From: Bacteroides sp.
Lineage (GTDB): Bacteria > Bacteroidota > Bacteroidia > Bacteroidales > Muribaculaceae
DNA: 45,426 nucleotides
NCBI GenBank assembly: GCA_014802445.1
Contig: JAAVCF010000006.1
Coordinates: 4,701 to 50,126, forward strand
Reading direction: 5' to 3'
The translations under genes and the position numbers were made by a program. The notes beneath the pieces were generated by a model. That model was not told where the DNA came from, did not search any database, and saw only the letters and a program-made list of their open reading frames with translations. This document shows, piece after piece, positions 41,275 through 45,426 of the stretch (positions are counted from its first letter, which is position 1; every line of letters starts with the position of its first letter).

Positions 41275-41958
41275 TTAAGGTTGATTTTTCTTGAAGATGA
41301 ATGAGCGCTTTGAGGTGAGGTTGGTGTTGGCGATGTTGACCGTCACATCCTCCGTCTCGGGGCGGCTCCATAGTGAGGAGATGAGAAATGAGGCGTAGTA
41401 GCGCTTGAGGTAGGTGCTGTCGGGGCTAACACCCTCGGGCAGCGAGTGGTAGAGGTAGAGCTGCGGATGGCCGCCGGCTATCGTGGCCGAGTCAACCATC
41501 AGCGCGAAGCGGCGCGCCACATCCGTATAGGGCAGCCGAAGCCGCATGTCAATGTAAGCGCCTGAGCGCCATACTGATTCCACCCACACTCCGTCAGTGT
41601 CCCACCCCCGCGGCTCCCCTTTGCTCCCCGTGAGCGCTCCCTGGGTGATGCGGCTCACCCCCTTGAGGGTGATGGCGCCGGGGCGCGCTGCGTCAGGGGT
41701 CTGATAGGCGAGCATCACACGCATGCCCGCCTGCGCCGTAGCGGTGTCCACCGTCTGCTGCGCGGTGAGCGTCAGCGCCGTGGCATCGCCCTGAGGCTGA
41801 AAGGTGAAGCGCGCTGTGGGGTCGTTCCCCTCAAAGGTCACGATGTTATAAACCGTCATCTCCACCGGCCCGTCAACGGTGTCGGCGTTCACGCATCCCG
41901 CCAGAGCGCTCAGCGCTGCGGCAAGGGGGAGCAGGATGGCGGTCAGGCTTGGCTTCAT
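41275..41958 (-). CDS. NigD-like lipoprotein
   Basis: A 227-residue lipoprotein: signal peptide to LSALAGC, with the lipid Cys near residue 22. The mature part has an N-terminal beta domain (~30-105) and a C-terminal domain ending [20 protein letters not shown] and [17 protein letters not shown], which resembles the NigD-like family of Bacteroidetes, first seen in a bacteriocin-related gene group and otherwise of unknown role. Assignment is by general resemblance. Its start overlaps the ATPase gene by four bases, which suggests joint function at the envelope, or only shared expression. Confidence 0.72.
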   Translation of the reverse strand: MKPSLTAILLPLAAALSALAGCVNADTVDGPVEMTVYNIVTFEGNDPTARFTFQPQGDATALTLTAQQTVDTATAQAGMRVMLAYQTPDAARPGAITLKGVSRITQGALTGSKGEPRGWDTDGVWVESVWRSGAYIDMRLRLPYTDVARRFALMVDSATIAGGHPQLYLYHSLPEGVSPDSTYLKRYYASFLISSLWSRPETEDVTVNIANTNLTSKRSFIFKKNQP

Positions 41959-42629
41959 CGTGCGTCAGGGGTGGATATCCGTTCTATACGTCCGTCGCGC
42001 AGGTGGATTACTCTATGGGCCCCTGCGGCCAGGCTTTCGTCGTGGGTCACAATCACAAAGGTCTGGCCTCGCTCACCGTTGAGCTGCAGAAACAGGCGGT
42101 GCATCTCCTCACGGTTGTGGCTGTCGAGGCTGCCCGTGGGCTCGTCGGCAAGCACCACGGCGGGGCGGTTGATGAGCGCACGGGCCACGGCGGCGCGCTG
42201 CCGCTCGCCTCCCGACAGCTCGGCCGGGCGGTGACCGCTGCGGGCCGTGAGCCCGAGATAGTCTATGAGCTCGGCGGCGTGACCGGAAGCTTCGCGGCGG
42301 CTCTCGCCCGCAATCAGCGCCGGCATCATCACATTCTCAAGCAGCGTAAACTCCGGGAGCAGCTGGTGAAACTGGAAGATGAAGCCTATATTGCGGTTGC
42401 GGAACGCGGCCAGGCGCCTCCCGCTGAGCGATGCCATCTCGCTGCCGTCAATGCTCACCGTGCCGGAGTCAGGCCGCTCAAGGGTGCCCATAATCTGCAG
42501 AAGGGTGGTTTTACCTGCCCCGCTGGGCCCCACAATGGCCGTAATCTCCCCGCGGGGGATGGTGAGGCTGATGCCGTCCACCACCCGCAGGCTGTCGTAG
42601 CTCTTGGTGATGTCAGTGAGGGTGATCAA
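41955..42629 (-). CDS. lolD: ABC transporter ATP-binding protein, LolD/MacB type
   Basis: A 224-residue ATPase with [20 protein letters not shown] at the start, Walker [10 protein letters not shown] (~34-42), the Q-loop in [20 protein letters not shown], signature LSGGERQR (~140), Walker [14 protein letters not shown] and the switch His in VIVTHDE. The pattern is that of LolD and MacB, which drive lipoprotein release or efflux; the permease (LolC/E) is not adjacent, so the symbol is provisional. The only start that keeps the conserved N-terminus is TTG at 42629, six bases after the pfkA stop. The gene overlaps the NigD-like lipoprotein gene. Confidence 0.92.
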   Translation of the reverse strand: MITLTDITKSYDSLRVVDGISLTIPRGEITAIVGPSGAGKTTLLQIMGTLERPDSGTVSIDGSEMASLSGRRLAAFRNRNIGFIFQFHQLLPEFTLLENVMMPALIAGESRREASGHAAELIDYLGLTARSGHRPAELSGGERQRAAVARALINRPAVVLADEPTGSLDSHNREEMHRLFLQLNGERGQTFVIVTHDESLAAGAHRVIHLRDGRIERISTPDAR

Positions 42630-42635
42630 GCTGCG

Positions 42636-43616
42636 TCAGATTGAGAGGCGGCGAAGCGTGTCAAGCAGCTCCTCGTTGATTTTCTTGTCGTTCTTGATGG
42701 CCTTGGAGAAGGGCACATACACTATCTCGTCGTTGCGGATGCCGATCATCACGTTGCGCTGGTCCTCCATCAGGGCGTCGATGGCTGCGGCGCCCATGCG
42801 CGAGGCAAGGATGCGGTCGTGGGCCGTGGGCGAGCCGCCGCGCTGAAGGTGGCCAAGGATTGACACTCTCACGTCATAGTCAGGATACTCTTTCTCCACA
42901 CGCTCGGCAAGGCCCATGGCGCCACCGGTAACGGGGCTCTCGGCCACAAGCACTATCGAGGAGTTCTTGCTCTTTCGGAAGCCGTTCTGAATCAGCTCCG
43001 CCAGCTGGTCAACCTTGGTGGAAATCTCCGGGATGATGGCGGCCTCGGCTCCGCTGGCAATGGCGCCGTTGAGGGCCAGAAAGCCTGCGTCGCGACCCAT
43101 AACCTCGATGAAGAACAGGCGTTCGTGGCTCGTGGCTGTGTCGCGAATCTTGTCCACACACTCCATGATGGTGTTCAGCGCCGTGTCATAGCCTATGGTG
43201 GTGTCGGTGCCGAAAAGGTCATTGTCAATTGTGCCCGGAAGGCCTATGATAGGGAAGTTGAACTCGTTGGCAAACACGCGCGCGCCCGTCAGCGAACCGT
43301 CGCCGCCTATAACCACCAGGGCGTCAATCTCGTGGCGCTTTATATTGTCAAAGGCAAGCTGGCGTCCCTCGGGAGTCTGAAACTCCTTGCAGCGCGCTGT
43401 TTTCAGGATGGTGCCGCCGGCCTGGATGATGTTGCTGACATTCTGGGTCTTGAACTCAACGATTTCGTCGGTGATAAGGCCGCGGTAGCCGCGATAGATG
43501 CCTTTGACCTTCAAACCGTTGAAGATGGCCGAACGGGTCACGGCGCGGATGGCCGCATTCATGCCCGGCGCATCGCCACCTGACGTCAGGATGCCTACAC
43601 ATTTTATCTGTGCCAT
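42636..43616 (-). CDS. pfkA: 6-phosphofructokinase, ATP-dependent
   Basis: PfkA phosphorylates fructose 6-phosphate to the 1,6-bisphosphate, a committed step of glycolysis. The 326-residue protein has [20 protein letters not shown] (ATP site), [16 protein letters not shown] with Gly-Asp-Gly (~102), and the substrate block [20 protein letters not shown] (~123), whose Asp is catalytic. [10 protein letters not shown] and [20 protein letters not shown] complete the family. The Gly after the first Asp of GGDGS favours ATP rather than pyrophosphate as donor. First gene of the lolD-NigD-DUF3467-cysS run. Confidence 0.97.
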   Translation of the reverse strand: MAQIKCVGILTSGGDAPGMNAAIRAVTRSAIFNGLKVKGIYRGYRGLITDEIVEFKTQNVSNIIQAGGTILKTARCKEFQTPEGRQLAFDNIKRHEIDALVVIGGDGSLTGARVFANEFNFPIIGLPGTIDNDLFGTDTTIGYDTALNTIMECVDKIRDTATSHERLFFIEVMGRDAGFLALNGAIASGAEAAIIPEISTKVDQLAELIQNGFRKSKNSSIVLVAESPVTGGAMGLAERVEKEYPDYDVRVSILGHLQRGGSPTAHDRILASRMGAAAIDALMEDQRNVMIGIRNDEIVYVPFSKAIKNDKKINEELLDTLRRLSI

Positions 43617-43645
43617 AATCTGTAATCTGGTTTTTTATCGTTTGG

Positions 43646-43677
43646 CAAACTTACAAAATTTCCCGCAATTGCCAAAA
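43646..43677 (-). promoter_or_regulatory. Promoter of the pfkA operon (TTTTG-N19-TAAGTTTG)
   Basis: On the minus strand TTTTG (TTG at 43673-43675) is followed after 19 bases by TAAGTTTG (43646-43653), about 29 bases before the pfkA ATG. Confidence 0.85.
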
Positions 43678-43736
43678 TTCACACATGCGTGCGAACTTAT
43701 TAACTCCACATAAAATGTTTTATAGCATGACAAACG

Positions 43737-43769
43737 TTGGCGTTCGTTGAAAAATTATGCGTAATTTTG
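43737..43769 (+). promoter_or_regulatory. Promoter of the PVDP-linker protein gene (TTG-N22-TAATTTTG)
   Basis: TTG at 43737-43739, twenty-two bases, TAATTTTG at 43762-43769, 35 bases before the ATG at 43805. Confidence 0.7.
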
Positions 43770-43804
43770 CAGAGATTAACCATTCATTCCTATTTTTTAC
43801 CTTT

Positions 43805-45426
43805 ATGAAAAAAGTTCTATTTACCCTTTTATGTCTCTTGGGCGTGCTGGGGATGAAGGCCGACGATAAAGTGGCCCTGTCCCTCACCCTCGGAGCTGAC
43901 AATTGGGATGGTAATTCGGCCTACACCGAAACCCAAACGTCAAAGGATGGTGACTGGATTCTGGTCAATTTCAACAACAACAAGAATGGCTGGACCAATC
44001 CCAATTGTGTTAAATGTGGCCGTAAGAACAACGATAGCACCGGTGAAATCATCACCGCCAAGCCTGTGGCCGACGCCGTTAACAAGGCCGTGCTAAGCAT
44101 CTACGCCATGACTTCTGCCAACGTCAGCGAAATCTCCCTCCTCATTGCTGACAATGACCAGTTCACCAATCCCGAAAAGGTGACGCTCGCGGCTCCCGTG
44201 GTTGGCGAAAACGAATTCGTGATTCCCGCACCCGCCGCTAACCGTTACTACAAGGTGGAGATTGTCTGCACCAGCGCTTCGTCCAACGGCCTCGTTTCTG
44301 TGTCAGGCCTCGTGCTTTACGCTTCTGAACAGACCGCTCCCGTTGACCCCGTGGATCCCGTTGACCCCGTTGACCCCGTGAATCCCGTTGACCCCAATCT
44401 CCCCGCTGTGGGCGAAGGTGCTGACGGGCTGAACTGTCAGTTCTTCGGCATCGCCGCAGGTCAGGGCCAGGCTTTCCGCGCCCATAACGCCACCGGCGCC
44501 ACTGGCACCGCCTACAGCGCCATCCTGCGCAACGCCCTGAGCGACAACGCCTCGGCCTCTCCCGTGATGCTGCTCAACGCCGCTAACGCCATGTCAGGTA
44601 TTGTCAACACCTCTTCAACCGGTGTGGCTCGAACCATCACCGTCTACTGGAACGCCGAAACTCCCGCAGGTCAGCTCGACATCTACGGCGCAGCTGCCTC
44701 TTTCGGCTCTCCCACAGCTCTCTATACCGGCGAGCGCACCGTCGTTGCCACCGCCCGCAAGAAGGACGCCGTTGACGGTGTGACCACCGTCACCCTCCCC
44801 GGCAACTATCGCTTCATCGGCATCCGCCCCGTTACCGGTAAGGTGATGGTCAACCGCATTGACATCGCATGGGAAGAAGAGCCCGTAGTGCTCCTCCCCG
44901 CAGGCCTCAAGTTTGCAGCCGCCACCGCAACCGCAACCGTCGGCCAGCCCTTCACAGCCCCCGTGCTCAGCAAGGACACTGACGCTGCCGTAACCTATAA
45001 GTCATCTAACACCGCCGTGGCCACCGTTGATGCCGCCACAGGCGCCGTTACCATCGTTGCCGCCGGCCAGGCCGTAATCACCGCCGAAGCCGAAGCCAAC
45101 GCCGCTTATGAAGCAGGCTCTGCCTCTTACACTCTCACCGTCAAGGAGGAAACCACTACCCCCGTTGACCCCGTTGAGCCCGGCGAGACTGTTGTCGACG
45201 AGATTCGTCCCGCCATCTTCGGCGTTCCCTGCGACGATAAGTTCTACAACACCTTCACCAGCGCCGCTCAGCCCTCAGGTGCCGTTTATGAGGCCAACCT
45301 CTACGGTCAGCCCACGCAGAACGACGGCAATGTGCTCCAGATGCGCTGGACTTCCGGGGACGCCACCAAGCAGGCCGGCATCGTGACCACTCAGAGCAAG
45401 GGCACTGCCACAGCCGTTAAGGTCAC
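43805..45426 (+). CDS. Secreted protein with PVDP-repeat linker and Ig-like domain (partial, cut by right edge)
   Basis: The frame is open from the ATG at 43805 to the end, 540 codons. A signal peptide (MKKVLFTLLCLLGVLGMKA) leads. A beta-rich N-terminal domain (~20-175) is followed by a linker of PVDP units (PVDPVDPVDP and on, ~178-197), a second beta-rich domain (~200-355) with NCQFFGIAAGQGQAF, then a Big_2-type Ig-like domain (YKSSNTAVATVDAATGAVTI, ~370-450), a second short PVDPVEPG linker and the start of a further domain (FGVPCDDKFYNTF), which resembles the domain after the first linker. The plan is that of a surface or secreted binding protein; the C-terminus is unseen. The Pro-Val-Asp-Pro linker repeats are encoded by near-identical 9- to 12-base units. 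Confidence 0.82.
   Translation, partial: MKKVLFTLLCLLGVLGMKADDKVALSLTLGADNWDGNSAYTETQTSKDGDWILVNFNNNKNGWTNPNCVKCGRKNNDSTGEIITAKPVADAVNKAVLSIYAMTSANVSEISLLIADNDQFTNPEKVTLAAPVVGENEFVIPAPAANRYYKVEIVCTSASSNGLVSVSGLVLYASEQTAPVDPVDPVDPVDPVNPVDPNLPAVGEGADGLNCQFFGIAAGQGQAFRAHNATGATGTAYSAILRNALSDNASASPVMLLNAANAMSGIVNTSSTGVARTITVYWNAETPAGQLDIYGAAASFGSPTALYTGERTVVATARKKDAVDGVTTVTLPGNYRFIGIRPVTGKVMVNRIDIAWEEEPVVLLPAGLKFAAATATATVGQPFTAPVLSKDTDAAVTYKSSNTAVATVDAATGAVTIVAAGQAVITAEAEANAAYEAGSASYTLTVKEETTTPVDPVEPGETVVDEIRPAIFGVPCDDKFYNTFTSAAQPSGAVYEANLYGQPTQNDGNVLQMRWTSGDATKQAGIVTTQSKGTATAVKV

Overview
The window reads as chromosomal DNA of a GC-rich member of the Bacteroidales. A gut Muribaculaceae-like genome is my best guess; this is inference, because no rRNA or marker tree is available here. 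The evidence is the Bacteroidetes-type promoter (TAnnTTTG with an upstream TTG), the scarcity of Shine-Dalgarno sites, an frdCAB-type fumarate reductase, the DUF4271-hemD-rnpA-yidD-tatD block, a carboxyspermidine dehydrogenase-like enzyme, a PorW/SprE-like lipoprotein, and many secreted proteins that share a short C-terminal tail (YY-x-LQG-x-R-x-x-NP-x-x-G-I/L-Y/F-I).

Layout from left to right. (1) 1-4120, minus: an overlapping operon aroA > small CCxxHxxC membrane protein > metal ABC permease > PorW/SprE-like lipoprotein, cut by the left edge. (2) 4228-10031, plus: a lipoprotein, then three tandem secreted paralogues whose last ~50 bases are almost identical. (3) 10032-10595: a block of GC-rich palindromic repeats between inverted TTAGGAG heptamer tracts; the right tract forms the stop codon of rsmD. 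(4) 10596-11977, minus: DUF3822 and rsmD. (5) 12083-15940, minus: a repeat-rich surface protein and an M48 peptidase, divergent from the pduO-type adenosyltransferase (16006-16563). (6) 16538-24920, minus: LRR surface protein > trmB > mrp > secreted endonuclease > metG > ansA, preceded by a structured leader RNA. (7) 25134-29161, minus: ribE > LOG > DUF4271 > hemD > rnpA > yidD > tatD. (8) 29440-32700, plus: a four-repeat secreted protein and lpxB. (9) 32807-36541, minus: frdCAB, divergent from the saccharopine dehydrogenase-family gene (36796-37992). (10) 38176-39076, plus: a small membrane protein overlapping an ECF sigma factor. (11) 39433-43616, minus: pfkA > lolD-type ATPase > NigD-like lipoprotein > DUF3467 > cysS. 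(12) 43805-end, plus: a partial secreted protein with a PVDP linker.

Most of the window is housekeeping: aromatic amino acid, haem, riboflavin, lipid A, glycolysis, fumarate respiration, tRNA charging and RNA modification. The less ordinary content is regulatory and repetitive. (a) Two divergent promoter pairs share one geometry, CAAAATTA-N13-TATnTTTG. (b) Three genes start 6-8 nt after a promoter box and so are probably leaderless. (c) A leader RNA with a chain of mutually exclusive hairpins precedes the LRR gene. (d) GTTAGGA heptamer tracts lie exactly at stop codons and place TAG in successive frames. (e) A family of GTAGGGGCG palindromes accompanies those tracts.
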